Notes under the pieces: model-generated
The model's input: the letters and a program-made list of their open reading frames with translations, nothing else
Told to the model about the DNA's origin: nothing
Database searches by the model: none
Assembly: GCA_023078685.1 (NCBI GenBank)
Contig: JALGAS010000001.1
Coordinates: forward strand, 6,014,001 to 6,078,000
Origin: Neopestalotiopsis rosae
Lineage: Eukaryota > Ascomycota > Sordariomycetes > Amphisphaeriales > Sporocadaceae
DNA length: 64,000 bases
Direction of reading: 5' to 3'
Made by a program: the position numbers and the translations under genes
In this document: piece by piece, positions 1 through 12,001 of the stretch
Layout: each line of letters opens with the position of its first letter
Position numbering within the stretch: position 1 is the stretch's first letter

Positions 1-333
1 TTGTGATCCATAAGATCCAAGAACAAAGGGGATCATACTTGTTGGTATGATCCAAGCAAACATCAGTGAGGGAATGAATGGATATATTAGGGAGGGATTT
101 CCTACGGTTACATAGACAGTCATTACCTCAGTGATCAATCTAAGCATCTATCTTACCCATAGGTGAAGCATTCAATACGCTTTGACGACTACACTTGTGA
201 ATCATTTCAGGACCACCATCTTCAGTTACTCATTGCTCAGTTCAGTATCTTGGCTAGCGTTCCCTGTTAGCATAAACCCCCAACACCTCTTATACTCAGG
301 TTTATTCTAGAAACCCGTAGTATAGTCGTTACA
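1..333 (+). repeat. Partial Gypsy LTR (3' two thirds), plus orientation
   Basis: This is identical, as far as I can read, to the last 333 bp of the 512-bp LTR at 28400-28911, ending in the same CGTTACA terminus. The first 179 bp lie outside the window. It could be a solo LTR or the 3' LTR of an element lying to the left. It shows no RIP decay, so it belongs to the same recent burst as the two full copies in this window. The 5 bp after it (334-338, CTATT) are the reverse complement of the 5 bp to the right of Gypsy copy 1 (AATAG, 10042-10046). Confidence 0.93.
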
Positions 334-1061
334 CTATTTTATTTTTTTTAATCGTTATAATTTTATAATATTAGCGACGTTAATAATCGTCGCATTAATA
401 TAGCTATTACCGTTTAATCGTAATTTATTAAATAAAAAAAATTAATATTATCCGTATTATTAAATATTATTAATTATTATTAATTATTTATATTAAATAG
501 TTAATTATAAATTTAACGAAATATATCGACCCCGAATTAATATACCGCGGTAATTATAATAAATTTGCGATATTATAATAGGCCTTTTCGAGCCGCGCCC
601 GAATATTAGCGTATATTTATTATTAAATTTAATACGCGTATTAAATAGCTATTTATTAATATATTAATTATAAAAATAATAGCATTATTAAAAATTTACC
701 TTTATTCCCTTTATATAGCTAAATAATATAATTATTTAATAAAATTAGGGTCTCGTATAATTACGTCGTAATTTTTATTTATTCGATAAAATCGAATACG
801 GGTAAAAAAGGCACGGTCGAAAAAGATTCGCGCCGTTAAAATAAGCGACTCGGTTCGTGGATAATAACGATTAATTTATTACCGGAAAAATAAATCCCCG
901 TAAAAACGTTCCGCTTAGCGACCCGCTTAAACGTTAGCGGTAGGATTATCGACCGATATATAAAAAATCGATAATAGCGAAATAATTTATTATATTAAGG
1001 ATAATTTTTTAAAATTTAATTACGAATATTATTTTTATTATTCGCGGATTAGCATAAATAA
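334..1061. other. AT-rich RIP-degraded DNA, no gene
   Basis: Very AT-rich, with CpG retained and CpA/TpG almost absent, which is the footprint of RIP. No open frame of useful length and no family I recognise. It lies between the partial LTR and the Copia remnant, inside the segment that appears to have been inverted (334-2362). Confidence 0.7.
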
Positions 1062-2362
1062 TATTGCACGGATATTATATAATATTAGATAATATATAAA
1101 ATTAGCATTATAACGATATATAAATCGTTATAATAGCTATAAAAATTATAAAAATATCGGTTATTAACGATATTTTTAACGTTCGGTAAAACCCCATTAA
1201 ATAATAGCTATTACGGTAATAATATTATAAAATAGCCTTATTTAAATATTTTTTATAATATTTTATTATTTTTTTAATTATAAATTAATTATATTATTAA
1301 TTAATTTAATTATAAATTAATTTAATTAATAATATATTTTAAAATATTTTTATTAATTAATTTTATAAATATAAAAAAAATTATTTTATTTATAATTAAT
1401 TTATTTCTTTTTTTTAAGCTTTAATAAAATTATATTTTTTAGCTTATATTAAATAATTTTACGAATTTTATAATTAAACGCTTTTTTATACTTAAAATAT
1501 ATAATTATTTAATTAAATTTTAAAATAAATTATAAGCCCGGTCCGGTATAATATTATATTTAAATACCGGATTTTATAATCGAAAATTATAAACCACGCC
1601 CGAAATAATTATCCTTATCCGTTATAGCTATATAACGGCTAAAAAATTAATTTTTAAATCTCGGAAACGCGTTATAATAGCCGATTATAGGCAATATATA
1701 ATATTATATTATATTATAAGCTATATATTTTAATAAAAAATATAAATCAAAAATTATAGCCGTTCTCCCGAATAAGCTATAAATTATTTAATATAAATTT
1801 CGGAATTCCGCTATAATAGCCGATTATTATATTAAAAAAATAGCGTTACCCGTTTTACGGATTATTTATACGATATTTTATCGTATATTTAAAAATTTTT
1901 ATTTTTATTTCGACGAATCTTTTACCGTTTTTAACGATTTATATATCGTTATAACGGGAAAATTTAAATAAAATAAATAATATTATACGTGCTTTATCCG
2001 GTTGCTAAATACCGAAAAAATAAAAATTCTTTAATTCGGATAATTAAAATACGTAAAAATCCATTATATAATTATATATAAAGCTATTAAATATAAACGG
2101 TTTTTTCGAAAAATATAAAATATATATCGGTATAACCGAAATATAAAAAGCTTAAGCGTTATTTTTAATTTATTAAAATTTAACGAATAAATTATTAAAT
2201 TTAATTTTCGATAAATTTAATCCGTATAAAGCTTTATCGATTTTATAATTAGCTTATTAAAATACCGGTTTTATTTTTCGATAATAGCTATACCTCGAAT
2301 TTTATATTATAAAATTCGAAAATTATAATTCGTTAAATAAATTTATTTCTAATTTTAAAAGC
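1062..2362 (+). mobile_element. 5' part of a RIPed Ty1/Copia element (copy A)
   Basis: Collinear with 39705-41006 of the full-length Copia copy. The LTR runs from about 1062 to 1527 and begins TATTGCACGG, a RIPed TGTT terminus. It is followed by the same leader block containing AAGCCCGGTCCGG. The match stops exactly at 2362, where the LTR of Gypsy copy 1 begins, and the rest of the Copia element does not resume on the other side of that Gypsy copy at 10042. It is therefore a fragment cut by rearrangement or by a Gypsy insertion outside the window. No intact frame remains. Confidence 0.85.
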
Positions 2363-2874
2363 TGTAACGACTATACTACGGGTTTCTAGAATAAACCTGA
2401 GTATAAGAGGTGTTGGGGGTTTATGCTAACAGGGAACGCTAGCCAAGATACTGAACTGAGCAATGAGTAACTGAAGATGGTGGTCCTGAAATGATTCACA
2501 AGTGTAGTCGTCAAAGCGTATTGAATGCTTCACCTATGGGTAAGATAGATGCTTAGATTGATCACTGAGGTAATGACTGTCTATGTAACCGTAGGAAATC
2601 CCTCCCTAATATATCCATTCATTCCCTCACTGATGTTTGCTTGGATCATACCAACAAGTATGATCCCCTTTGTTCTTGGATCTTATGGATCACAATGATC
2701 CTTGTGATCCATGCCAATGGATCATTGCCAAGGCCATGATCCTGTCAACACTTGTTGACAGCTGGCGGGGGTGGCTGGGTCTTTTGGCCAGGGCCGTGGT
2801 CACTGCCCCGCAGCATACCTTCTTAAGCGCCAACACAGTTGTTTGTCCTTCTGCAAGGGTGCATGTTCGTAACA
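2363..2874 (-). repeat. 3' LTR of Gypsy copy 1
   Basis: 512 bp. It begins TGTAACGAC and ends CGTAACA on the plus strand, the reverse complement of the LTR of copy 2. It has the same U3 hairpin cluster and TATATTA box. Followed inward by the polypurine tract read on the minus strand (CTCCCTTCTCC at 2879-2889). Confidence 0.95.
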
Positions 2875-3010
2875 TCAGCTCCCTTCTCCATGTCTTTTGT
2901 CCTCGAAAGACTTAGGCCGCATAAGTAGGTCGCGTCCCCATCTGTGCCGTGTCCCTTAAGTTCCCTTCCATATCCTTCCCTTCTTGCTTTCCTTGTGATG
3001 GGTGCTCATC

Positions 3011-3622
3011 ATGTCAGATCCTTCAGTCCCTGCTCGTAAAACACTCGAGCGCTTAAACCTTTTGGAATTTGTGAAAAAGAACGGTCGTGCTGCCGATATG
3101 CCTTGCACGCCTTGCTGGAAAAATAAGACGACTTGCGTCATGTCGGAGGAAAGGTCGAATCGATGTCTGGAGTGCATCCGTCATCCGACTCGGAAGTGCG
3201 ATGGTGTTCTGGTAGCGTCTTCTCTCCGAAAGGTGTTGGATCAGCAACAGAAGTTGGAGAAGGAGGAAGAGGAAGCTAGTGATGATCTGCTGGCTCTTCA
3301 CGAGAAGATGGCAGAACTTCAGTCTTCTTTAGCCGCTGCTGCTGGTCGGTTATCTCGTATCCGAAAGATCCGTGCTCGTGCGAAGGCGAAGGGGTCCGAG
3401 TTGTTCCAGCGAGGAATGGAGGAGCTGGACAAGGAGGATGGTCTGTTGCCTGCCTTGGATAGCCACGAGCACTTCGTGGTGGAGGACCTTCAGTCTATGG
3501 GGGTTTCTAACGAGGTGGATTGGTCTTCACTTGGTTTCGGAAGTGATTTTGTAGATCTTGGTCCTCTTGTTGAGACCGGAGATACTGGTCAAGAGCGGCG
3601 CAGCCCTCAACATGCTTCCTAG
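3011..3622 (+). CDS. Accessory ORF antisense to the Gypsy element; Zn2Cys6-like plus coiled coil
   Basis: 203 aa from the ATG at 3011; the frame is open slightly upstream from a GTG at 3002, but the ATG is the first sensible start. Cysteines at residues 32, 35, 42, 52, 55 and 63 give C-x2-C-x6-C-x9-C-x2-C-x7-C, which fits the spacing of the fungal Zn2Cys6 binuclear cluster. The basic residues between the second and third Cys are only K37 and K39. Residues about 75-115 are rich in Gln, Glu, Lys and Leu and should form a coiled coil. The ORF lies between pol and the 3' LTR, runs against pol, and overlaps its 3' end by 116 bp. A pyrimidine-rich leader (2960-2995) precedes it. The same ORF, same length, is in copy 2. 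Function unknown; a nucleic-acid-binding accessory protein is an inference only. Confidence 0.6.
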   Translation: MSDPSVPARKTLERLNLLEFVKKNGRAADMPCTPCWKNKTTCVMSEERSNRCLECIRHPTRKCDGVLVASSLRKVLDQQQKLEKEEEEASDDLLALHEKMAELQSSLAAAAGRLSRIRKIRARAKAKGSELFQRGMEELDKEDGLLPALDSHEHFVVEDLQSMGVSNEVDWSSLGFGSDFVDLGPLVETGDTGQERRSPQHAS

Positions 3623-6600
3623 GTTCCCAAGTGTTTTCCTCAGGTGGGTAGTCTTTCCATTTAACGTGGAATTGGTATCCCCGTCCGACTTTCTTATGGT
3701 CGATGATTTCCTCAACGACGTATTCTTGCTGATCGGGTTCTGTTTCTAGCGTTTCGTCGACTTTAGCGTTCTTTGGTGCTGGCTCTAGCAATGAGATATG
3801 GAAGGTTCGGTGGTTTCTCATAGTTTTTGGTAACTTGAGACGGTAATTGACATCCGAGATCTTCTTCTCGATTATGAATGCTCCGAGTTTCTTGAAGTCG
3901 AGTTTGTCGCTTGGTCGCTTGGTTTTGATGTTCTTGCGTAGAAGGTAGACTTTGTCTCCCTCCGCAAAGATTGGTCCCTCAATCTTCTTCCTATCATGTC
4001 TTTCTTTGGTCTTGCTTTGGGCCATGATAAGGTCTTTCTGGAGTTGTGCTTGCAGGTGTTTGAGCTGGTCTACACGCTGAATGGCGTGTGGTGCAAGTCC
4101 TTTTCCTCTGATTGGTTCTTTGGTGATGTCGGGTTCGAAGCCGTAATTGGCGTAGAACGGTGACATTCCGGTGGGTTCTCGTACTGCACTGTTGTATGCA
4201 AACTCCGCAAGTGGCAATAGTGTGACCCAATTGTCTTGCTGATGATTGACATAGCATCTGAGGTATTCTTCGAGTACTTGGTTGGCTCGTTCTGTTTGTC
4301 CATCGGTTTGTGGGTGAAAGGCGGTGGATAACTTGTGATTGCATCCTAACTGACTGATGAGTGATTTCCAGAAATTCGATGTGAATAGCTTGTCTCGATC
4401 GGAGATGATTTCGTCTGGTAATCCGTGTCTGCTGGCGATCGTCCGTAGGAAGGTGTATGCCAATTCTTCTGCGTTACTTGCTTCCTTGTATGGGAGGAAG
4501 TATGCGTACTTCGTGAGTCGTTCGGTGAATACTAGGATGCTATCGTAGAATACTCCAGTTAAGGGTTCCCTTGATAGTGGTAGCTTCACGATGAAGTCTA
4601 GAGCGATAGATTTCCATGCTCTGTCTGGTGGCGGTATGGGTTGCAACTGTCCATATTGCTTGTGTCGTGCTGATTTTGCCTTATTGCATAAATCGCATTC
4701 CTTGATGATGTTGCTGACGTGTTTCCGCAGCTGTGGGTAATCGAAGTGTTGTTGGATTCGCTTGGTTGTCTTGAACACTCCTTGGTGTCCACTAGTCGGT
4801 GACTCGTGGTAATCTTTGATTAGCTCTTGGAGTAGTGGTTCCTTGATTTTGATCTTCCCGTTATAGTGCTGTTGGCTGGGATCGTGTCTCCCTACTAGGT
4901 TGTCATCTGGATCTGGGCACTTAGTCATGCGTTCCGTCCAGCTGTTATGGTTGGTTATGCTCATGGTTGCATAGAGATTCATGGTCGGGACCAGTTTCCC
5001 GTTTTCTTCCATGGTAAAAAGGGTGTGTGCCTCCTTGGGCGTATCCTGATAATGATCTGGTCGTCGGCTGAGCGCATCGGCTCTTCCGTTTTCAGTTCCT
5101 CTTCGATAGCTGATTTCGAAGTTGAAGTCTGCCAAGAACTCTGCCCATCTGATTTGTCGCTTGTTGAGTTCTTTGCTGGTTGTGAACGAGGCGAGGTTCT
5201 TGTGATCGGTGTAGACTTGGACCTTGTAGTTGGTTCCACTAAGATAGTGTCTCCATTCCTTGAAGGCTTCGATAATTGCCATTAGTTCCTTGTCATGGAT
5301 CTGGTAGTTGAGTTGTTCCTTGGTGAACTTCTTGCTGTAGAAGGCGACAGGGTGTGGTTTCCCATTGTCGTCCTTTTGTGTGAGCTGTCCACCCATGGCG
5401 TAGTCCGAGGCATCTGTCTCGACTTCGAACTCCCGTTCTGGGTCTGCCATGCGCATTACTGGTTCATCCGTAATGGCTTCCTTGATTTGTTCGAACGTTT
5501 CTTGTTCCTTGGTTGTCCAAATGAAGGGTACATCCTTTTTCGTCAGGTGCGTGAGAGGTGCGGCTATGCCTCCGAGGTTCCTGATGAACATTCGGTAGAA
5601 GTTTACGAGTCCTAAGAAGGATCTGACTTCTGTTACCGTTTTCGGGGTAGGCCAGTCTCTTACTGCTGCAATCTTGGATGGTTCCATTTTGACTTCTCCG
5701 GGGGATACGACGTATCCTACGAAGGTGACTTCTTTCTTATGGAATTCGCTTTTCTCGGGGTTGACTAGCAGGTTCGCGTCCTGCAGTTTCTGTAACACTA
5801 TTTTGACATGTTGCTTGTGTTCTTCGAGGTCTTTGGAGTAGATGAGTATATCATCGAGATATACTACTACGAACTTGTCGAGGTATTCCCGAAGGACATC
5901 GTTGATCATGTTTTGAAAACTTGCTGGTGCGTTGGTTAGGCCGAAAGGCATAACCTTGTATTCGAAATGTCCGTATTTGCAACGGAATGCGGTCTTCCAT
6001 TCTTCTCCTTCCTTAATTCTGATCAATCCGTACGCATTGGGCAAGTCTAGGGCCGTAAACCACTTGGCTCCGTGCAACTTGTCGCGTAGGTCCTTGATCA
6101 AAGGAAGGGGTATCGGTTCTTGATCGTGATATCGTTAAGCTTGCGATAGTCGATGCAAGGTCTCCATTTGGGTTTCCCGTCTTTGCTTTTCTTGGGTACG
6201 AAAAGTATAGGGTATCCTGCTGGTGAGGTGGATTCTGTAATCCATCCTTTCTGGGTCATGTCGTTGAGGTATTCTTTCAACGCTTCCTCATGCTGAGGTT
6301 TTACTGGGTATGTCGGCATGAAATGGGGTTCCTTTCCTTCCTGGAGGGGTATTTCATGGTCGTATCTTGTGTGCTTTGGTAATCCTGTTTTCAGCACTCC
6401 GCTGAACAGGTCGCTGAACTCTTGGTACTCTTCGGGTACTACAGTGTCGAGTTTCGGCTTGACATGCTTGGTCATAAGGTAAAATCCAAGTGTCTCAGGG
6501 TCGCTTGAGGGTTTGTTCTTCAAACTCTCCTCAGGGGCTGACTCTATTCCTGGTAAATCCCACTGGAATTGGCCTGTTTTCCAGTTCACTCGGGGACAGC

Positions 6601-6988
6601 TCTCCTTCAACCAGGTTATCCCTAGGACTACATCGTAGTCCGTGATTTCTGTGATGTCGCACGTGAGTTCCTCCTTATGGTCTTGGATGTAGACTTGAAT
6701 ATGCGCAGTCTCCATGTCAACAATTCCATCTCCATAAGATATAGGTTGTCCATCAACAGTGTTGAGTGTGTAGGGCGTCTTCTTCCATTTCCATGGTACC
6801 TTAAGTTTATTGACGATTCTTGGGGAGATAAAAATTCCTTGAGCTCCCGTGTCTACCAGGGCTCGTATTTCTTGGTTCATGATCCTGATCGGGATCGTTA
6901 GGTGATCGTGTAGCTTGGTGCCGTTGGTGGCACAGATGGACCTTTCTGTGGTGGACCGCTTTTGCCTCTTTAAAAGTGGTCCAGGTCG
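3507..6988 (-). pseudogene. pol: Gypsy pol (copy 1), one frameshift
   Basis: Same protease, reverse transcriptase, RNase H, integrase and chromodomain order as the intact pol of copy 2. The reading frame would be entered by -1 frameshifting at the GTTTCCC (minus-strand GGGAAAC) at 6988-6994. A C run that has five bases in copy 2 has four here, near 6107-6110, at the start of the reverse transcriptase domain. This splits the ORF into a 260-codon piece (protease and start of RT) and an 864-codon piece (rest of RT to chromodomain). No other disabling change was seen. The element could still be mobilised in trans. Confidence 0.9.
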
Positions 6989-9470
6989 TTTCCCGAATCC
7001 TTGTTGATTCGTCTGTTGGCGCGTCGCTTCTCGGCGCTGGTGAGTATCCGTTGATCCCTTTGTTCTCGGGTCTCATTTCTCTTCTGGCGGTAGTGTGCGT
7101 CGCCTGTGTCTTCGTCCTGCGTTCCAGGGGTTTGTCTGGGTGAGCGTAGCTCTCTTGCTAGCTCATTCAATGCTTCTATCCGAAGTTCCCAAGAGGGTGG
7201 CTTCTCTTGTCCTTCCTCTTGATATCGTGCCTCAAGCTGGGCTAGTTTATCGTTGAATTCTTTCTGCGAAGGTTCTTCCTTCGTTGGTTGCTGGGGTAAT
7301 GTGAATGTCTTCTTGATTTGTTCGTTGGTTTCTTCGGATATCATGGTGACCGTGTGTCGGAGTGGCTGTGGAGGTTCTTTCCGGGTGGTATTCATTACGT
7401 TCCGGACATCGAAAGTTTCTTCCACTGGTTCAATCTTGAGCTTTCCTGATATTCTCAGGTCTCTGATGCGTTTCCATGCTTCTGCTTTGTTTTGCATATG
7501 GCGTATGCAGTCATCCTGTGGGCATGTCCACCATGGTTTTTTCTCGTTGATCGAGCACTGCGGTGGTCTAGGGTGCAAAGCAAGTACGACATATCCTCGT
7601 GCGTCGCAGTAGCTTACTTCTGCCTTTCCTGCGTGCTCAGCTAGATGGGGGTAGCAAATGGCGTCTTTTCCCATTCGTAGTGGGAATACTCCTTGAGATG
7701 TTTTGTTTTCAAGGTGTTCGTCGCATCCCGGGTCGATGCATCCTACCCACGCGATCTGGTGGTGCTGAGGGTGCTTGATGCTGAGTCGGGGGTCGTCTCC
7801 AAATTTGGCTCCCGGGGTTCTCTGCTCCCATGGGGTGTCGGTGGTTTTCTGGAGGATTTCTGCTAGTTGTTGCCCCGTGCCGTACATCTCCACGGCAGAG
7901 AGAGTAAACTGGGCATTGGTGTCGATTCGTCGGGTTTGTCTGAATTCCCGTTCGAGTTCATCCCTAGTGGAGGTTTCTAGTTTCGTGATGAGTTCCCTTC
8001 TTCCCTTGTAGTCGGTGTCCATGGGTTCGTAGGTATCCTCCTCATCGCTGCTAGTGTCGTCCACAGATGGGGTCGTTTGTTGCTGTCGAAGCTGTTGTTC
8101 TGCTTCTCTGACTTGGTGGTAGCCTTCGTTCTCTGAAGCGCTGCCGATAGTGTCGCTATCGCTGTCTACCAGTTGTCCTTCTGATCCGATGTGGACATTC
8201 CTTCCCAGGCGCGTCGCGGCGGCTAGGGTTCTTGGTTGCTTGGGGTACCATCCACTGTCTCGCTTGCTGGATTTTATGCGTTCGACATTCGTCGTCGTAG
8301 CACGCCGTCCAGCAAGAGAGAGAGTCGTGGGGTACTTCTTCTCGCTTGGTGCTGTAGATCTGCTTCTTGCCCTCTGGCACTGGTTTAAATCCCAGTTTCT
8401 TTGGTTGGTTGCACTCGCTCGCGTAGTGTCCCATTTTCCCGCAGTTGTAGCACTTGACCTTGGATTTGTCCTTTCGCTGGGTAGCGTCAAGGTCCATGGG
8501 TCCGCTGTGTTGTCCGTATGACGTCTTGTTCTTCCAGTCGCGGTTTCGGTTGTTATATCCGTTTTGTCGGGGTCTTCCCATGTTGGCGGTGGTACGGCTC
8601 TGGTATTTCGGGGTTTGTTTCTTTTCAGACCGTCGAGCGTATAGTTGGTTGTCAATGCGTACCACAAGTTCCGCGTACTGGGTGAAGTCGGTAGGTAGGT
8701 ACAAGATCCTACTGATCTCATCCTTGACTTCTTCCTTGAGACCTTGATAGTATAGCATGATGCGTGTGTCGTCGGTGCAGTCCATGCGAGCGGTGATCCG
8801 CTTGAATTCTGCAGTGTATACTGACGCGGATGCTTTCTGCTTGAGGTTCTCAAGTTCTCGTTCGGCTTGTCTCTTCTCGTCAGGATCTTGGAATAGTGAT
8901 TTGAGTGCTTCTTCGAATCCGGCATAGGTTCCGAAGATCTTCTGTGTCTCTGCCTTGCACTGGCTCAACATCCATCCATGTTCGCTTGCTTCAGAGAGGT
9001 ATGGTTCGAACCACGCGAGGGCGCGTCCTTTCAAGAAGGATGCTGCGTGAACGATCCTCTGAAGGTCATTCTGGAAGCTTCCCATGTGGAAGGAGTGATA
9101 GGCGCGGACTTGGGCAAGGTATCCTTTGAGCCCTCCAGGCGTTCCATCATAAGGTGCGGGAGTGTTGAACTTGAGCCCATCAGTCTTCTGGATTGGCGTG
9201 GTGATGATGTTGGCTGCTCCTCGCATAGCGGTGTTGGAATCCTGGAGTTCCTGAATGAGTTTGGCCTTGCGATCCTCCTCTCGCTGGAGTCGCTTGATTT
9301 CCCGAAGAATGCTTTCGTACTGTTCCTTGGAGACTTCGAAGTCGTCGTCTCCATCGGAGTCAATACTCATAGCTTGAGTGGGGGATTCTTGGGGTGTCTG
9401 TTCCTGAGTGGCCTTTGTTTGTCTCCTTTCCTTTCTTGCTACTGCCGCTGTCCTTGCTGACGGTAGACAT
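6970..9470 (-). pseudogene. gag: Gypsy gag (copy 1), two frameshifts
   Basis: Corresponds to the 831-codon gag of copy 2, with the ATG at 9470 and the stop at 6970. An extra A near 9415 puts the first 19 codons out of frame with the rest, leaving an internal ATG at 9370 as a possible start. A 3-bp insertion near 8332 is harmless, but an extra A near 8277 shifts the frame just after the zinc knuckle. Capsid-like and zinc-knuckle regions can still be made as a truncated product; the Cys/His extension and entry to pol cannot. Confidence 0.88.
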
Positions 9471-9529
9471 TCTGCCGATATTGCTCAGTTAGTTTCTGGG
9501 GGAACGTACCTGAACAAGAGTGATCAAAA

Positions 9530-10041
9530 TGTAACGACTATACTACGGGTTTCTAGAATAAACCTGAGTATAAGAGGTGTTGGGGGTTTATGCTAACAGG
9601 GAACGCTAGCCAAGATACTGAACTGAGCAATGAGTAACTGAAGATGGTGGTCCTGAAATGATTCACAAGTGTAGTCGTCAAAGCGTATTGAATGCTTCAC
9701 CTATGGGTAAGATAGATGCTTAGATTGATCACTGAGGTAATGACTGTCTATGTAACCGTAGGAAATCCCTCCCTAATATATCCATTCATTCCCTCACTGA
9801 TGTTTGCTTGGATCATACCAACAAGTATGATCCCCTTTGTTCTTGGATCTTATGGATCACAATGATCCTTGTGATCCATGCCAATGGATCATTGCCAAGG
9901 CCATGATCCTGTCAACACTTGTTGACAGCTGGCGGGGGTGGCTGGGTCTTTTGGCCAGGGCCGTGGTCACTGCCCCGCAGCATACCTTCTTAAGCGCCAA
10001 CACAGTTGTTTGTCCTTCTGCAAGGGTGCATGTTCGTAACA
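9530..10041 (-). repeat. 5' LTR of Gypsy copy 1
   Basis: 512 bp, identical by eye to 2363-2874, so the insertion is recent. Followed on the right by AATAG (10042-10046), which does not match the left flank AAAGC. Confidence 0.95.
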
Positions 10042-11489
10042 AATAGCTATATTTTAAATCCGCGCATTCGATTATATCGCTTTTAGCTATTATATAAACG
10101 GATATATATATATTCCGATAATAGCTATAAATTTTGCATTTAATATATTTCGAGGAATTTCGAAAAATAAAAAATAAAATAAAATTTATTATATTAAAAT
10201 TATATTAAATACCGGTTTAATATAAAAGCAACGAATTCGGAAATATTAATATAATAAATAACGTTTAAACGGAGTTAATAAAAGCGGTAATCGGCGGTAA
10301 AATCGCTTTCGAGCTTTTTTTATTTATAAATATTCCGGAAGGGATATTTTAAAGCTATTATACGAAAAGGCACGAATACGAAAATAGCAATTATAATAAT
10401 AATAATTATAAAAATAAAAAGGATAATATTAATAATAAGGATTTAAATAAATTAAACGATAATTAAAAACGCTTTAAAAATTTTTAATAAATATTACGGT
10501 ATAATAGGATAAATATTAAATATATACGCTTATATAGCTTTATACGTAAATCCGGCTTTTATCGGTTAATAATATAAAAAGGAAATGAAAATATATATTC
10601 ATATAAGGAATATTATAAGAATATTCGATTATAAATAATAAAAATTAAACGAAATATTAATAATTATAATTTTATATAATATTAATTATCGAAAAAAAGC
10701 CTGCGATTATAAAATAAAAGCGAAATTAAGCGTAATTATTAATTAACGTAAAATAATACGGGTAGCAAATAAAACGATATAACGTAACGGAAGCGATATT
10801 TACGAATATGGTAGAAATATAAAAAAAGGCTATAATTAAAAAATATAACGATTTTTTTTAAACGCTAAATATTACGATTTTTTATATTTATAAAAATTAG
10901 CGTTATTGCTTTAATATTACCGAATTAAACGTAAAGCGGATAAAGCGACGGGCGCATAAATAGCCGCGAGAAAACGCTAAGCCGGAATTATTTAAATATT
11001 TTTACGAATATTTATTACCTCGCGATTTTTTATTAATATTAATATCGGTTCGAAGGAATAAATATATTTTATTTTACCGCTTTAAATAAATATAATAAGG
11101 TGCTAAGGCTATTTTATTATATTATTTTGGCTTAAATAAATATAAATATTAATAATATAAATTAAATTTATTTATAATTAATAAAAAATAATAAAATAAC
11201 CTCGAATATATATATTTATATCGAATATTAAAGATAAAAGATCGTAATATAAAATTAAAAGTGCTTAATATATTTTAATTAATTATTAAATTAGTTATAA
11301 TCGCTTAAAGGCTAAATACGGAATATTTTTTTTAAATTTTAGCTTTAATTATTTTCTTTATAAAACGCAAAAATAAATAATAATAATTAAACCTTTCGAA
11401 TATATAAAAAAAATAGGATTTTTATTAATAAATATTAAAGTTAATTACGAGATTTAAGGATAAAATTTAAAAAAAATCGGCGATTCGTT
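10042..11489. other. AT-rich RIP-degraded DNA, no gene
   Basis: CpA/TpG-depleted and AT-rich throughout. No long frame and no recognisable domain on either strand. Probably an older transposon, too degraded to name from the sequence alone. Confidence 0.6.
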
Positions 11490-12001
11490 TATTATAAACA
11501 TACACCCTTGCAGAAGGATAAACAACTGTGTTGGCGCTTAAAAAGGTATGCTGCGGGGCAGTAATTACGGCTTTAGCTAAAAGACCCAGCTACCCCCGCT
11601 AGTTATTAATAAGTATTAATAGGATTATGGCTTTGGCAATAATTTATTAGTATGGATTATAAGGATTATTATAATTTATAAAATTTAGGAATAAAGGGGA
11701 TTATATTTATTAATATAATTTAAGCAAATATTAATAAAAAAATAAATAGATATATTAGGGACGGATTTCCTATAATTATATAAATAATAATTATTTTAAT
11801 AATTAATTTAAGCATTTATTTTATTTATAAATAAAATATTTAATACGCTTTAACGATTATATTTATAAATTAATTTAAAATTATTATTATTAATTATTTA
11901 TTGCTTAATTTAATATTTTAGCTAGCGTTCCCTATTAGCATAAACCCCTAATACCTTTTATACTCAGGTTTATTCTAAAAACCCGTAATATAGTCGCTAT
12001 A
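11490..12001 (+). repeat. RIPed solo LTR of the same Gypsy family
   Basis: 512 bp, the same length as the young LTRs, readable from TATTATAAACATA (RIPed TGTTACGAACATG) to TAGTCGCTATA (RIPed TAGTCGTTACA). Differences from the young copies are mostly C-to-T and G-to-A. Flanks TCGTT (11485-11489) and TTGTT (12002-12006) are a target duplication differing by one C-to-T change. No internal element sequence adjoins it, so it is a solo LTR that was RIPed. Confidence 0.9.

Larger units (their letters stand above)
2363..10041 (-). mobile_element. Ty3/Gypsy chromovirus, copy 1 (full length, frameshifted)
   Basis: A 7679-bp LTR retrotransposon on the minus strand with two 512-bp LTRs (2363-2874 and 9530-10041, TG...CA ends), gag, pol with a C-terminal chromodomain, and an accessory ORF in the opposite orientation. 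It is almost identical to copy 2 (28400-36074) and shows no RIP. It is 4 bp longer than copy 2, from +1 near 9415, +3 near 8332, +1 near 8277 and -1 near 6108; the three single-base changes break gag and pol. The flanking pentamers do not match (AAAGC left, AATAG right), unlike copy 2, which points to rearrangement after insertion. The pure indel differences in short repeats also allow a sequencing-error explanation. Confidence 0.95.

Noticed and set aside
3994..9460. Many 60-160 codon frames opposite or within the Gypsy gag and pol of copy 1
   Set aside because: They are out-of-frame reflections of pol and gag with low-complexity products, and the same set appears in copy 2.
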